Origin: Sphingomonas kyeonggiensis
Lineage (GTDB): Bacteria; Pseudomonadota; Alphaproteobacteria; Sphingomonadales; Sphingomonadaceae
NCBI RefSeq assembly: GCF_030812785.1
Contig: NZ_JAUSTJ010000001.1
Span: forward strand, 1 to 64,000
Direction of reading: 5' to 3'
DNA: 64,000 bases
Part shown: positions 32,164 to 40,778 of the stretch, piece by piece
Layout of the letters: every line of letters starts with the position of its first letter
Position numbering within the stretch: position 1 is the stretch's first letter
Notes under the pieces: model-generated
What the model was told of the DNA's origin: nothing
What the model saw: only the letters and a program-made list of their open reading frames with translations
Databases searched by the model: none
Made by a program: the position numbers and the translations under genes

Positions 32164-33693
32164 ATGTTACGCAAGCTGCTCGCGGCCGCTCTCCTCGCCC
32201 TGCCCGTGGCGGCGCACGCCGACTGGTATGAAGCCAGCACCGGGCATTTCATCGTCTATTCCGAGCAGAAGCCCGAGAAGCTCAGGGACTTCGCCACCAA
32301 GCTCGAGCGGTTCGACAAGCTGATCCGCTACATCCGCAAGGTGAAGGACGAGCCGATCGGCCCCGCCAATCGGCTGACCGTCTATGTCGTCGACGACACC
32401 AGCGATGTCGCCAAGCTGGCCGGGGAGAGCTTCGTCGCCGGCTTCTATCGCCCGCGCGCCGGCGGATCGCTCGCCATCGTCCCGCGCAGCGCCGGGGACG
32501 GCGACGCCAACGATCTCGGCCCGCTGCAGATCCTGCTCCACGAATATGCCCACCACCTGATGTGGAGCCTCACCCCGAACATCGTCTTTCCATCCTGGTA
32601 TATCGAGGGATCGGCGGAGTTCTTCGCCACCACCCGCTACGACAAGGACGGCAGCATGGTGGTCGGCCTGCCGCCGCAATATCGCGGCTATGGCATATTG
32701 GAGGGCAACTGGCTGCCCGCCGACAAGCTGCTGATGGCCGATACGCTGAAGCTCAACGATACCCAGCGCGAGGGGCTGTACGGGCGCGGCTGGCTGCTGA
32801 ACCACTATCTGCTGTTCAACGACAAGCGACAGGGCCAGCTCCTCACCTATCTGAACGCGCTCAACGCCGGCAAATCAGCCAAGGATGCCGCCGCGACGTT
32901 CGGCGACCTGAAGCAGCTCGATCGCGAGCTGGAGAGCTACAAGCATGGCAAGCTCCAGGCCCGCCGCGTGGAGGCGGAGCAGACCAAGGTGGGCAGCGTC
33001 GAAATCCGCCCGCTCACGCCCGGCGAGGCGGCGACGATGGACGTACGCATCCGCTCCAAGAATGGCGTCGACGAGAAGACGGCGCCCGGCGTCTACGCCG
33101 CCGCGAAGAGGGCCGCCGCGCCCTATCCCAATGACCGCGGCGCCCAGCTGGTGCTTGCCGAGGCGGCCTATGACGCGGGCGATTATGCCGTATCCGAAGC
33201 CGCCGCGGACCGCGCCATCGCCGCCGATCCCAAGGCGGTGGACGGCTATGTCTACAAGGCGATGTGCCGGATGGCGCTGGCGAGCAAGGCAAAGGACTTC
33301 GGCAAGGAAAGCTGGTCCGCAATCCGCAAGATCATCGCCAGCGGCAACCGGCTCGATCCCAAGGACCCCGAACCGCTGATCCTCTATTATCGCAGCTATG
33401 TGGAGCAGGGCCTTCCGCCGCCCGCGATCGCCAAGGACGCGCTGTACGACGCCTTCAGCTATGCGCCGCAGGACAGCGGGCTGCGCCTGACCACCGCCGC
33501 GATGCTGCTGAAGGACGACGACACGGTGCGGGCACGCAGCCTGCTCGCGCCGCTCGCCTATCAGCCGCACGGCAAGGGCCTGGCGCAGTTCGCCGCCCTG
33601 CTGGTTGCCAAGATCGACGCAGGCGATGCTGCCGGGGCGAAGGCGGCGCTGGACGGTGACGCGGCGAAACGCGCGGAGGCCGAGGAGGAGTGA
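32164..33693 (+). CDS. Exported HExxH (gluzincin-like) metallopeptidase-type protein with TPR-like C-terminus
   Basis: The 509-residue protein has a signal peptide (MLRKLLAAALLALPVAAHAD). A DUF1570-like domain includes the zinc-binding motif HEYAH (His126-Glu127, His130) and a downstream YIEGSAEFF, with Glu148 or Glu152 as likely third ligand. The C-terminal half (about residues 290-500) is Ala-rich helical repeat of TPR type (AEAAYDAGDYAVSEAAADRA). The start at 32164 begins the signal peptide and follows GGGGGA. Substrate and real proteolytic activity are unknown. It is followed at 67 bp by a membrane serine protease, suggesting a shared envelope role. Confidence 0.75.
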   Translation: MLRKLLAAALLALPVAAHADWYEASTGHFIVYSEQKPEKLRDFATKLERFDKLIRYIRKVKDEPIGPANRLTVYVVDDTSDVAKLAGESFVAGFYRPRAGGSLAIVPRSAGDGDANDLGPLQILLHEYAHHLMWSLTPNIVFPSWYIEGSAEFFATTRYDKDGSMVVGLPPQYRGYGILEGNWLPADKLLMADTLKLNDTQREGLYGRGWLLNHYLLFNDKRQGQLLTYLNALNAGKSAKDAAATFGDLKQLDRELESYKHGKLQARRVEAEQTKVGSVEIRPLTPGEAATMDVRIRSKNGVDEKTAPGVYAAAKRAAAPYPNDRGAQLVLAEAAYDAGDYAVSEAAADRAIAADPKAVDGYVYKAMCRMALASKAKDFGKESWSAIRKIIASGNRLDPKDPEPLILYYRSYVEQGLPPPAIAKDALYDAFSYAPQDSGLRLTTAAMLLKDDDTVRARSLLAPLAYQPHGKGLAQFAALLVAKIDAGDAAGAKAALDGDAAKRAEAEEE

Positions 33694-33760
33694 CGCACCC
33701 CGCTTGAACCGCCGCTGCTTTTGCACGAAAGCTGCCGGCACAAATGGAGGTCGGGGTTCG

Positions 33761-35281
33761 ATGATGCGTCGGTTGCTGATGGTGGTGGCGCTGCTCCTTG
33801 CCTGGGCGGCTCCCGCGCATGCCGACGACATCTCCGCCTCCGCGCGCGGCGTGGTGCGCATCGTCACCATCGCGGTGGTCGATGACGAGGTGGTCGGCTT
33901 CGGCCATGGCAGCGGCTTCGCGGTGGCACCCAACCGGATCGTCACCAATGCGCATGTCGTCGAGCTCGCCTCGCGCTATCCCGACAATGTCGTGATCGGC
34001 GTCGTCCCGTCCGAGGGCGACAAGTCCTACCAGGGCAAGGTGATCAAGATCGACCAGGCGCGCGACCTGGCGCTGATCGAGTTCACCGGGGTGCGCCTGC
34101 CGCCGCTCACCCTGTTCGGCGGCAAGATCTCCGACGGGGATTCGCTGATCGCGCTCGGCTATCCGGGCAATGTCGACATCGCCACGGCGCGCTCGGCGGC
34201 GGACTTCATCAAGCCGCAATCGCCGGTGCGCTCGCAGGGCGGGTTCGCCGGGCTGCGCCAGTTGAGCGGAGTCAGCGTGCTGCTCCACACCGCCAGCATC
34301 GCGCGCGGCAATTCGGGCGGCCCGCTGCTCGACCGCTGCGGCCGGGTGCTCGGCGTGAACTCGGCGATCACCCATAATGACGAGGGCGATTCGACCTTCG
34401 CCTTCGCCATTGCCGGCAGCGAGCTGGCGGCGTTCCTCGCCGAGGCGAAGCAGCCGGTCTCGACCATCGACGTGCCCTGCACCTCGGTCGAGGAACAGAT
34501 GGCGCAGGAGCGTAGTGCCGACGAGAAGGCACGGCTGGCGGCCGACGAGGTCTCGCGCGCCGATGCCGCCAAGGCCGCGGCCGAGCGCGACGACGCGATC
34601 GCCCAGGCGCGCAACCGCGCCGAGACGACCCGCGAGAACTACATGGCGGGCGCCGCGGTGCTGCTGGTGCTCGGCGCGCTGGCGGTGGGTGGCGGCGGGC
34701 TGCTGCTCTCCCGCGAGCGCAAGCGCGAGGCGATCTGGGTCGCGGCGGGCGGCGGCGTGCTGATGCTCGGCGCGGTGGCGCTGTTCCTCAGCCGGCCGGG
34801 CTTCAACGAGAATTCGGTGCTGCCGGTGCCCAAGGCGGCGGCGAGCGGCGCGGCGGCGATGCTGGCGCAGGGCAAGCTGGTCTGCACGCTGGTGCCCGAG
34901 CGCAGCCGGGTGATCGTCTCGGCGACCGACAAGGTCGATCTCGACATCGGCAATGACGGCTGCATCAACGGCCGCACCCAATATGCCGAATCGGGCACCC
35001 ACTGGCAGCGAATCCTGGTCCCGGACCAGGAAGCCAATGTCTCGGTGCTCGACTTCGATCCCGCAACCGGCACCTATACCAACACGCGCTACCTGCTCTC
35101 GTCCGAGCAGATGAAGCAGGCGCGGGCGCTGCGGAAGGGCGTGCCGCTGAAGGAATGCTCGACCGACCAGGCCAAGCGCGCCGAGCTGGCGACGCAGCAG
35201 CAGAACATCCGCGCGGCGCTGCCGGCGGTGTACAACGAGAAGCTGGTATATCGGTGCGCGGCGGCGGGGGCAGAACAATAG
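33761..35281 (+). CDS. Trypsin-like serine protease with C-terminal membrane helices
   Basis: The 506-residue protein has a signal peptide (MMRRLLMVVALLLAWAAPAHA) and a chymotrypsin-fold domain (residues 25-240) with the intact catalytic triad His65 (TNAHVV), Asp102 (ARDLALI) and Ser185 (GNSGGPLL). A charged helical linker (about 245-290) follows, then two membrane segments (about 295-315 and 325-345), then a C-terminal domain with several Cys residues. There is no PDZ domain, so it is not a standard DegP/HtrA. The double membrane span after the protease puts the protease and tail on the same side. It may be a sensor-type envelope protease. Confidence 0.8.
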   Translation: MMRRLLMVVALLLAWAAPAHADDISASARGVVRIVTIAVVDDEVVGFGHGSGFAVAPNRIVTNAHVVELASRYPDNVVIGVVPSEGDKSYQGKVIKIDQARDLALIEFTGVRLPPLTLFGGKISDGDSLIALGYPGNVDIATARSAADFIKPQSPVRSQGGFAGLRQLSGVSVLLHTASIARGNSGGPLLDRCGRVLGVNSAITHNDEGDSTFAFAIAGSELAAFLAEAKQPVSTIDVPCTSVEEQMAQERSADEKARLAADEVSRADAAKAAAERDDAIAQARNRAETTRENYMAGAAVLLVLGALAVGGGGLLLSRERKREAIWVAAGGGVLMLGAVALFLSRPGFNENSVLPVPKAAASGAAAMLAQGKLVCTLVPERSRVIVSATDKVDLDIGNDGCINGRTQYAESGTHWQRILVPDQEANVSVLDFDPATGTYTNTRYLLSSEQMKQARALRKGVPLKECSTDQAKRAELATQQQNIRAALPAVYNEKLVYRCAAAGAEQ

Positions 35282-35284
35282 GCC

Positions 35285-35371
35285 GTCATCCCGGCGAAAG
35301 CCGGGATCTCGGGCGATGGCGCGGGTCGCGGAGCAAGAGCCGCATGAGATCCCGGCTTTCGCCGGGATGAC
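35285..35371. repeat. Interspersed inverted-repeat pair, GTCATCCCGGCGAAAGCCGGGAT family
   Basis: Complementary 26-bp arms (35285-35310 and 35346-35371) surround about 35 bp. Each arm is itself a hairpin, CCCGGC-GAAA-GCCGGG. It separates the convergent serine protease and DUF1203 genes and may end both transcripts. A degraded relative is near 49796-49865. Confidence 0.75.
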
Positions 35372-35392
35372 GATTGTGGTGCGGGATGAGGG

Positions 35393-35860
35393 TTAAGCCC
35401 GATCCACCCGCGCCGCGAAGCAGCCGCGCTTCGCATTGTGGACATGCAGATACGCCACCGCCGGATCGGCGAACATCCGCGCGATCAGCGGCTCGAGGTC
35501 ACGGCCCTCGATCACCTCGGCATCGGTCATCATCCCCGCAGCATCGAATGCGCGGACCGAGAGCAGGCGGATCGCCAGCGGCTCGGGCACCGCATTCTCG
35601 AAGCGCGCAGCCACTTCGGCACCTTCGCGCACGAAGATCGCATGGGCGCTGCGATAGGGCGAGGCCACCGGCAGATGCGCGTAATTGACCAGCAGCACGG
35701 TCTCGCCTGGCTCGACATCGACCAGCTCGACGCGGCACGGCGCGTCAGGCTTTTTCTCGACGGTGAAGCGCACCACCTGCTCGGCCGCCAGCGCTTCGTC
35801 CGGCAGGCCATAGAGGCGGCGGAACGGCTCGGGGTCGATGCCCTGGATGACATAGCTCAT
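35393..35860 (-). CDS. DUF1203 domain protein
   Basis: The 155-residue protein matches DUF1203 over its whole length: an N-terminal MSYVIQGIDPEPFRRL, a central LLVNYAHLPVASPYRSAHAI and a C-terminal YLHVHNAKRGCFAARV. The family is uncharacterised; the conserved His and Cys residues hint at a catalytic or metal site. Its ATG overlaps the ada stop (ATGA), so it is translated with ada. This pairing suggests a link to the alkylation response, which is inference. Confidence 0.85.
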   Translation of the reverse strand: MSYVIQGIDPEPFRRLYGLPDEALAAEQVVRFTVEKKPDAPCRVELVDVEPGETVLLVNYAHLPVASPYRSAHAIFVREGAEVAARFENAVPEPLAIRLLSVRAFDAAGMMTDAEVIEGRDLEPLIARMFADPAVAYLHVHNAKRGCFAARVDRA

Positions 35861-36894
35861 GCGTCACCGCCCTCGCGCCTGAGCAGCGCCTGCTTGCGAT
35901 CGACGCCGTACGCATAACCGCCCATGCTGCCGTCCGAGCGGAGCGCGCGGTGGCAGGGGATGATCACCGGCACATGGTTGGCACCGCAGGCCGTGCCTGC
36001 CGCACGCACCGCGCCCGGGCTGCCGACCGCGGCGGCCAGCTGGGCATAGCTGCGCGTCTCGCCCGGCGGGATCGCGCGCAGCGCCTGCCACACCGCTTCC
36101 TGGAAGGCAGTGCCCTGCACGTCGAGCGGCAGGTCGGTATCGCGCCCGGGACTCTCGACCTCGGCGACCACCCGCGCGGCCAGCGCCGACAATGCCGTGC
36201 CGCCCTGGACGATCTCCGCCGCGGGGAAGCGCGTGGCCAGGCCGAGCGCAGTCTCGTCGAACGCGACCCGGCACAGCCCCTTGTCGGTCGCCGCGATCAG
36301 CAGCGGGCCGAGACTGGTCTCGGCGATGGTCCAGCGGATCGTCACACCGGCCCCGCCGCGCTTCCACACGCTGGGCGACATGCCGAGCCGGGCATTGGCG
36401 GTCTCGTAGAAGCGGCTCGGCGCCGAATAGCCGGCCTCGTAGATCGCCTCGGTGACGCTGCCTTCGTCCAGCGCCGCCGCCGCGCGCTTCGCCTTGAGGC
36501 TGCGGGCATAGGCGGCAGGCGTCACGCCGGTGGCGCGCTTGAACAGCCGGTGGAAATGATGCGGCGCATAGCCGACCGCCGAGGCGATTTCATCGAGCGA
36601 GACGCTCTCCTCCGCCGCCTCGATCAGCGCCACCGCCCGGGCCACCGCGATCCGGTCGCGGCCGACCTCGTCTGGCTTGCAGCGCAGGCACGCGCGATAG
36701 CCGGCGGCGCGGGCGGCATCGGCGTCATTGTAGAATTCGACATGCTCGCGCTTGGGCCGCCGCGCCGGGCAGGTCGGCTTGCAATAGATGCGCGTGGTGG
36801 TGACCGCGACGATCAGCCGCCCGTCGAATGCGCGGTCACGCGCTTCGAAGGCGGCCCAGGCCGCGTCTTCGGAGAGGAGGAGTTCGTGGGTCAT
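35857..36894 (-). CDS. ada: Bifunctional transcriptional activator / DNA repair methyltransferase Ada
   Basis: Ada senses methylphosphotriesters and removes O6-methylguanine. The 345-residue protein has the N-terminal zinc site Cys38, Cys42, Cys69, Cys72 at the same numbering as in E. coli Ada, with Cys38 the methyl acceptor. It also has an AraC-type helix-turn-helix (about residues 85-180) and the methyltransferase domain with the acceptor Cys314 in IPCHRALRSDG. The ATG at 36894 fixes the E. coli-like numbering; the frame is open to 36927. No obvious Shine-Dalgarno is present. Ada normally activates its own operon, here including DUF1203. Confidence 0.93.
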   Translation of the reverse strand: MTHELLLSEDAAWAAFEARDRAFDGRLIVAVTTTRIYCKPTCPARRPKREHVEFYNDADAARAAGYRACLRCKPDEVGRDRIAVARAVALIEAAEESVSLDEIASAVGYAPHHFHRLFKRATGVTPAAYARSLKAKRAAAALDEGSVTEAIYEAGYSAPSRFYETANARLGMSPSVWKRGGAGVTIRWTIAETSLGPLLIAATDKGLCRVAFDETALGLATRFPAAEIVQGGTALSALAARVVAEVESPGRDTDLPLDVQGTAFQEAVWQALRAIPPGETRSYAQLAAAVGSPGAVRAAGTACGANHVPVIIPCHRALRSDGSMGGYAYGVDRKQALLRREGGDA

Positions 36895-36964
36895 GGGAGG
36901 GATATAGGCTTGTCGCGCCTGCCCCACATCCCGGGGATTGCGGCCAAAGTGACGGCTCCAGAAA

Positions 36965-37090
36965 CTCCCCTCCCTGAAAGGGAGGGGTCGGGGGTGGGTA
37001 GATGCGCGCGTTACGGCCTCCCGCCTGTCCAGCCCAACAGTATCGCCAGGCCTCCACCCACCCCCAGCCCCTCCCTTCCAGGGAGGGGAG
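36965..37090. repeat. Interspersed inverted-repeat pair, C/T-rich arm family (copy 2, arms only)
   Basis: Complementary outer arms (CTCCCCTCCCTGAAAGGGAGGGG plus GGGGGTGGG, and the reverse ending at 37090) enclose about 60 bp that lacks the internal hairpin seen in the copies at 6697-6839 and 42283-42424. It lies between ada and the sugar-transport genes, immediately upstream of a possible promoter. Confidence 0.75.
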
Positions 37091-37141
37091 TTGATAACTC
37101 ATACAATAGTCCTCTTGCCCCCTGCCCCGAAACCCGCCACT

Positions 37142-37153
37142 GTTAGCGCTAAC
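37142..37153. promoter_or_regulatory. LacI-family operator-like palindrome upstream of MFS-GH43 operon
   Basis: GTTAGCGCTAAC is a perfect 12-bp palindrome with the central CpG typical of LacI-family operators. It matches the core reported for the xylose repressor XylR of Caulobacter. It sits 31 bp before the transporter start, downstream of a TACAAT at 37102-37107 that could be a -10. A regulator gene is not in the window. Control by a sugar-responsive LacI-type repressor is inferred. Confidence 0.6.
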
Positions 37154-37183
37154 GGGCGCGTCGACGCCCGGCGGGAGAGAGCA

Positions 37184-38434
37184 ATGTCCTTCTGGCGACG
37201 CACGCGCGCCCTGCGCTGGTGGATCATCGGGATCGTGATGCTGGGCACGATCGTTAACTATCTCACGCGCTCGACCCTCGCCGTTGCCGCGCCGGTGTTC
37301 ATGCCCGATCTCGGCATCGACGAGCGTCAATATGGCTGGATCACCGCCGCCTTCCAGGGGGGCGTGATGCTCCAGCCGGTGGTCGGCTATATCCTCGATA
37401 CCATCGGCCTGCGCACCGGGCTCGCCATCTTCGCGAGCTGCTGGGGGCTGCTGACCATGGCGCACGGCCTCGCCTTCAACTGGCAGATGCTGTTCGGCCT
37501 GCGCGGCGCGCTGGGTTTTGCCGAGGGAACCTCGCACACCGGCGGGCTGAAGGTCGTCTCCGAATGGTTTCCCGCCAAGGAGCGCGGGCTGGCCGGCGGC
37601 ATCTACAATCTCGGCGCCTCAGCCGGATCGGCGCTGGCCGCCCCACTGGTCGCCTGGTCGATCTGGATGTGGAACTGGCGCGCGGCCTTCGTGATCGCCG
37701 GCGCGCTGGCGCTGCTCTGGGTGCTGCTCTGGCTGCGCTTCTACCGCAGCCCCGCCGAGCATCCCGACATCGGCGAGGAGGAGCGCGCCCATATCCTCGC
37801 CGGGCAGGAAGCGCATACGCAAGCCACCGGCACCCGCCCCTCGATCCTCTCCATCCTCCGCCAGCGCAACTTCTGGGGCATCGCGATCCCGCGCTTCCTG
37901 GCCGATCCGACCTGGGGCACGCTGACCTTCTGGCTGCCGCTCTATCTGGTGAAGGTCCGCCATTTCGACCTGGGCGAGATCGCCATCTCGGCCTTCCTGC
38001 CCTTCGTAGCCGCCGACCTGGGCTGCCTGTTCGGACCCACATTGGTGCTGTGGCTTCAGCGCCGCGGCATCGAACTGATCGATGCGCGCCGCTGGACCTT
38101 CACCTTTGGCGCCGTGCTGATGACCGGCATGCTGTTCGTCGGCAGCGTCGAAAGCGCCTGGGCGGCGGTCGCATTGCTCTGCCTGGGCGGCTTCGCGCAC
38201 CAGACGCTGTCGGTCACCTGCATCACCATGGCGAGCGACCTGTTCCGCCGCGACGAGCTCGGCACCGTCGCCGGCATGGCCGGCACGCTCGCCAATGCCT
38301 CGATCCTGATCTTCTCGCTGCTGATGGGGAGCCTCGTCGCCTCGATCGGCTACAACCCCTTCTTCATCGCCCTTGGCCTGCTCGACCTGATCGCGGCGGC
38401 CGTGCTCTGGACCCTGGTGCGCAAACCCGCATGA
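37184..38434 (+). CDS. MFS transporter, hexuronate/sugar-acid (ACS/ExuT-like) type
   Basis: The 416-residue protein has 12 predicted membrane helices. The segment GTIVNYLTRSTLAVAAP near the N-terminus and LRGALGFAEG in helix 4 are typical of the anion:cation symporter branch of the major facilitator superfamily. Members import hexuronates and related sugar acids with protons. The start at 37184 follows GGGAGAGAG, and the operator lies just upstream. It overlaps the GH43 gene by ATGA, so the transporter probably takes up the oligosaccharide or sugar that the glycosidase releases. The exact substrate cannot be read from sequence. Confidence 0.85.
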   Translation: MSFWRRTRALRWWIIGIVMLGTIVNYLTRSTLAVAAPVFMPDLGIDERQYGWITAAFQGGVMLQPVVGYILDTIGLRTGLAIFASCWGLLTMAHGLAFNWQMLFGLRGALGFAEGTSHTGGLKVVSEWFPAKERGLAGGIYNLGASAGSALAAPLVAWSIWMWNWRAAFVIAGALALLWVLLWLRFYRSPAEHPDIGEEERAHILAGQEAHTQATGTRPSILSILRQRNFWGIAIPRFLADPTWGTLTFWLPLYLVKVRHFDLGEIAISAFLPFVAADLGCLFGPTLVLWLQRRGIELIDARRWTFTFGAVLMTGMLFVGSVESAWAAVALLCLGGFAHQTLSVTCITMASDLFRRDELGTVAGMAGTLANASILIFSLLMGSLVASIGYNPFFIALGLLDLIAAAVLWTLVRKPA

Positions 38435-40050
38435 CCCGCAATCCCATCCTGCCCGGCTTCAACCCGGATCCCTCGATCATCCGCGTCGGCGAAGATTATT
38501 ACATCGCCACCTCGACCTTCGAATGGTTCCCCGGCGTGCAGATCCACCACAGCCGCGACCTGGCGAACTGGACGCTGGTCGCCCGCCCGCTGAACCGCGC
38601 GAGCCAGCTCGACATGCGCGGCGATCCGGACAGCTGCGGCGTCTGGGCGCCGTGCCTGAGCCATGACGGCGAGCGATTCCACCTGATCTACACCGATGTG
38701 AAGCGCTATGGCCGCACCACGGTCGGCGGCGCATCGGGTGCGTCCTTGCGCGACTTCCACAATTACCTGGTCACCTGCGACACCATCGACGGGGACTGGT
38801 CCGACCCGATCCATCTCAACAGCAGCGGCTTCGACCCCTCGCTCTTCCACGACGAGGACGGGCGGAAATGGCTGCTCAACATGCTGTGGGATCATCGCCC
38901 GGGCCGCAACCGCTTCTCGGGAATCGTCGCGCAGGAATATTCGCCGGCCGAGCAGCGCCTGATCGGCGAGCGGGTCAACATCTTCCCCGGCACGCCGCTG
39001 GGGCTGACCGAGGCGCCGCACCTCTACAAGCGCGATGGCTGGTATCATCTGCTCACCGCCGAGGGCGGCACCGGCTGGAACCACGCAGTGACGATGGCGC
39101 GGTCGCGCAGCCTCACCGGCCCGTACGAGCTGCACCCCGATACCTATATTCTCTCGAGCCGCACCCGGCCCGACGCACCGCTTGCACGCGCCGGCCATGC
39201 CGACCTTGTGGAAACGCCCGAAGGCGAGCCCTGGCTGGTCTATCTCTGCGGCCGGCCGCTGCCCAATCGCGGGCGCTGCGTGCTGGGACGCGAGACGGCG
39301 ATCCAGCCGATGCGCTGGGGCGCGGATAGCTGGCTCTACACGACGGGCGAGCCCGGCATGCCGATGCTCGAGGTGCCGGGGCCGGAGGGTCGGGCGCCGG
39401 CCGATGCGCGCGACGATTTCGACGGCCCCGAATTGCCCATCGACTTCCAATGGCTGCGCACCCCCGAACCGGATGCGATCTTCAGCCTGACCGCCCGGCC
39501 GGGGCATCTTCGGCTATATGGCCGCGAGACGATCGGCAGCCTGTTCACCCAGGCGCTGGTCGCGCGGCGGCAACAGGCCTTCTGCTATTCGGCGAGCTGC
39601 GCGCTCGACACTGCGCCGCGCCACTTCCAGCAGGCCGCCGGGCTGGTCGCGTACTACAACGCCTCCAAATTCCATTACCTCCATGTCTCGCATGACGAGG
39701 AAGCGGGCCGCCATCTACGCGTGATGTCGGCGCTGCCCGATTCGCCCCAGGCCGACAGCTTCACCGCGCCGATCGCGATTCCCGAGGGGCCGGTCGAGCT
39801 GCGCGTCGAAGTCGATTACGAACGCCTGCGCTTCGCCTGGCGCGTGCCCGGCGGCGACTGGCAATGGCTGCCCGAGCAGTTCGACGCATCGATCCTGTCC
39901 GACGAAGCGAGCGCGCCCGGCCTGCCCAACTTCACCGGCGCGTTCATCGGCATGGCGTGCCAGGACCTGTCCGGCGCGGGGCTCCACGCGGATTTCGACT
40001 GGTTCGCCTATCGGGAACGGGACTTCAGTCCTCGCGCGTCGGACGCCTGA
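38431..40050 (+). CDS. Glycoside hydrolase family 43 protein, probable beta-xylosidase/arabinofuranosidase
   Basis: The 539-residue protein has the five-bladed propeller of GH43. The N-terminal NPILPGFNPDPSIIRV supplies the catalytic base Asp, SSGFDPSLFHD the pKa-modulating Asp, and GLTEAPHLYKR the general acid Glu. The C-terminal beta-sandwich (residues 330-530) marks the XynB-like subfamily acting on xylo-oligosaccharides or arabinosyl side chains. No signal peptide is present, so it is intracellular and works on imported oligosaccharides, consistent with the coupled transporter. The stop lies inside the convergent PilZ gene (26-bp overlap). Confidence 0.92.
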   Translation: MTRNPILPGFNPDPSIIRVGEDYYIATSTFEWFPGVQIHHSRDLANWTLVARPLNRASQLDMRGDPDSCGVWAPCLSHDGERFHLIYTDVKRYGRTTVGGASGASLRDFHNYLVTCDTIDGDWSDPIHLNSSGFDPSLFHDEDGRKWLLNMLWDHRPGRNRFSGIVAQEYSPAEQRLIGERVNIFPGTPLGLTEAPHLYKRDGWYHLLTAEGGTGWNHAVTMARSRSLTGPYELHPDTYILSSRTRPDAPLARAGHADLVETPEGEPWLVYLCGRPLPNRGRCVLGRETAIQPMRWGADSWLYTTGEPGMPMLEVPGPEGRAPADARDDFDGPELPIDFQWLRTPEPDAIFSLTARPGHLRLYGRETIGSLFTQALVARRQQAFCYSASCALDTAPRHFQQAAGLVAYYNASKFHYLHVSHDEEAGRHLRVMSALPDSPQADSFTAPIAIPEGPVELRVEVDYERLRFAWRVPGGDWQWLPEQFDASILSDEASAPGLPNFTGAFIGMACQDLSGAGLHADFDWFAYRERDFSPRASDA

Positions 40051-40459
40051 TCAGCCGGCGGAGCGGCGGAATGGTCGGGCGGGCACCGGGCTTGCCGGTG
40101 CCGAAGCGGGCGGCGAGCGCGGCCGAGAGATCGGCGAGGATCTGCTCCTGCCCGCGGAAGGCGTGCGCGATCTCTTCCTCGGTCAGCGCCTTCATGAACG
40201 CACAGCCATAGCTGTTGCCCGATCGGCGCACGACCTTGGCGGCGCGGGAACCCGCGCCCGACAGGCCGAGCGAGACCAGCGTGCCCACCGGCAGGTCGAT
40301 CTCCGAGCCGAAGCGGAAGCCGGTGCGCGAGAAATCCTCGACCTGCACGTCGATCGGCGCGCCGTCCGGGGTGCGCAGGGTCGAGGGCGAATCCGCATCG
40401 AAACGGATCGCACCGCGGCGGTCGATATCTCCGAGGATCTCAAGCTTGGCGACGAGCAA
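40025..40459 (-). CDS. PilZ domain protein, probable c-di-GMP receptor
   Basis: The 144-residue protein is a single PilZ domain with both ligand motifs: RxxxR in RRGAIRF near residue 15 and DxSxxG in DFSRTG near 43. These two motifs bind cyclic di-GMP in characterised PilZ proteins. The C-terminal 40 residues are basic and probably unstructured. The ATG at 40459 is the first in frame. No motility or cellulose gene is adjacent, so the controlled process is unknown. Its 3' end overlaps the GH43 3' end. Confidence 0.85.
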   Translation of the reverse strand: MLVAKLEILGDIDRRGAIRFDADSPSTLRTPDGAPIDVQVEDFSRTGFRFGSEIDLPVGTLVSLGLSGAGSRAAKVVRRSGNSYGCAFMKALTEEEIAHAFRGQEQILADLSAALAARFGTGKPGARPTIPPLRRLIRRPTRED

Positions 40460-40575
40460 TTTGGGGCTCCATGGTTGGCGCCCCGAGCCTAGCCCGCCAT
40501 GCGTTAACGAGTGATTTGCGAATGGCCCGGCCGGCGCTAATTTCGTGTGTGCAACGGACGGGGATCGGCGGTTCC

Positions 40576-40604
40576 TTGACGGAAACCGATTTCATCGCCA
40601 TATG
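40576..40604 (+). promoter_or_regulatory. Candidate promoter within the 319-bp gap before the helicase gene
   Basis: TTGACG (40576-40581), a 17-bp spacer and CATATG (40599-40604) give a moderate sigma-70-type match. If used, the transcript would have a leader of about 165 nt before the helicase ATG at 40779. The gap 40460-40778 holds no convincing gene. The only ORF reading through it (40640-40843) is not supported by a ribosome binding site or homology. Confidence 0.3.
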
Positions 40605-40778
40605 GCCGACCATCGAGGCGTAATGCAGCGTGATCGGGCATGCGGGTTTATCCCCAAGGGCCCAGGCTCCGCCTCTTTGTTTTCCCGGCTTCCCTAGTCA
40701 CGCGGGTCGTCATTTTTGACCCCGCCTTCGCACCTGGATTCCGTCCGGCGTGCGCCGGCCGTATGCACAGGACATATA

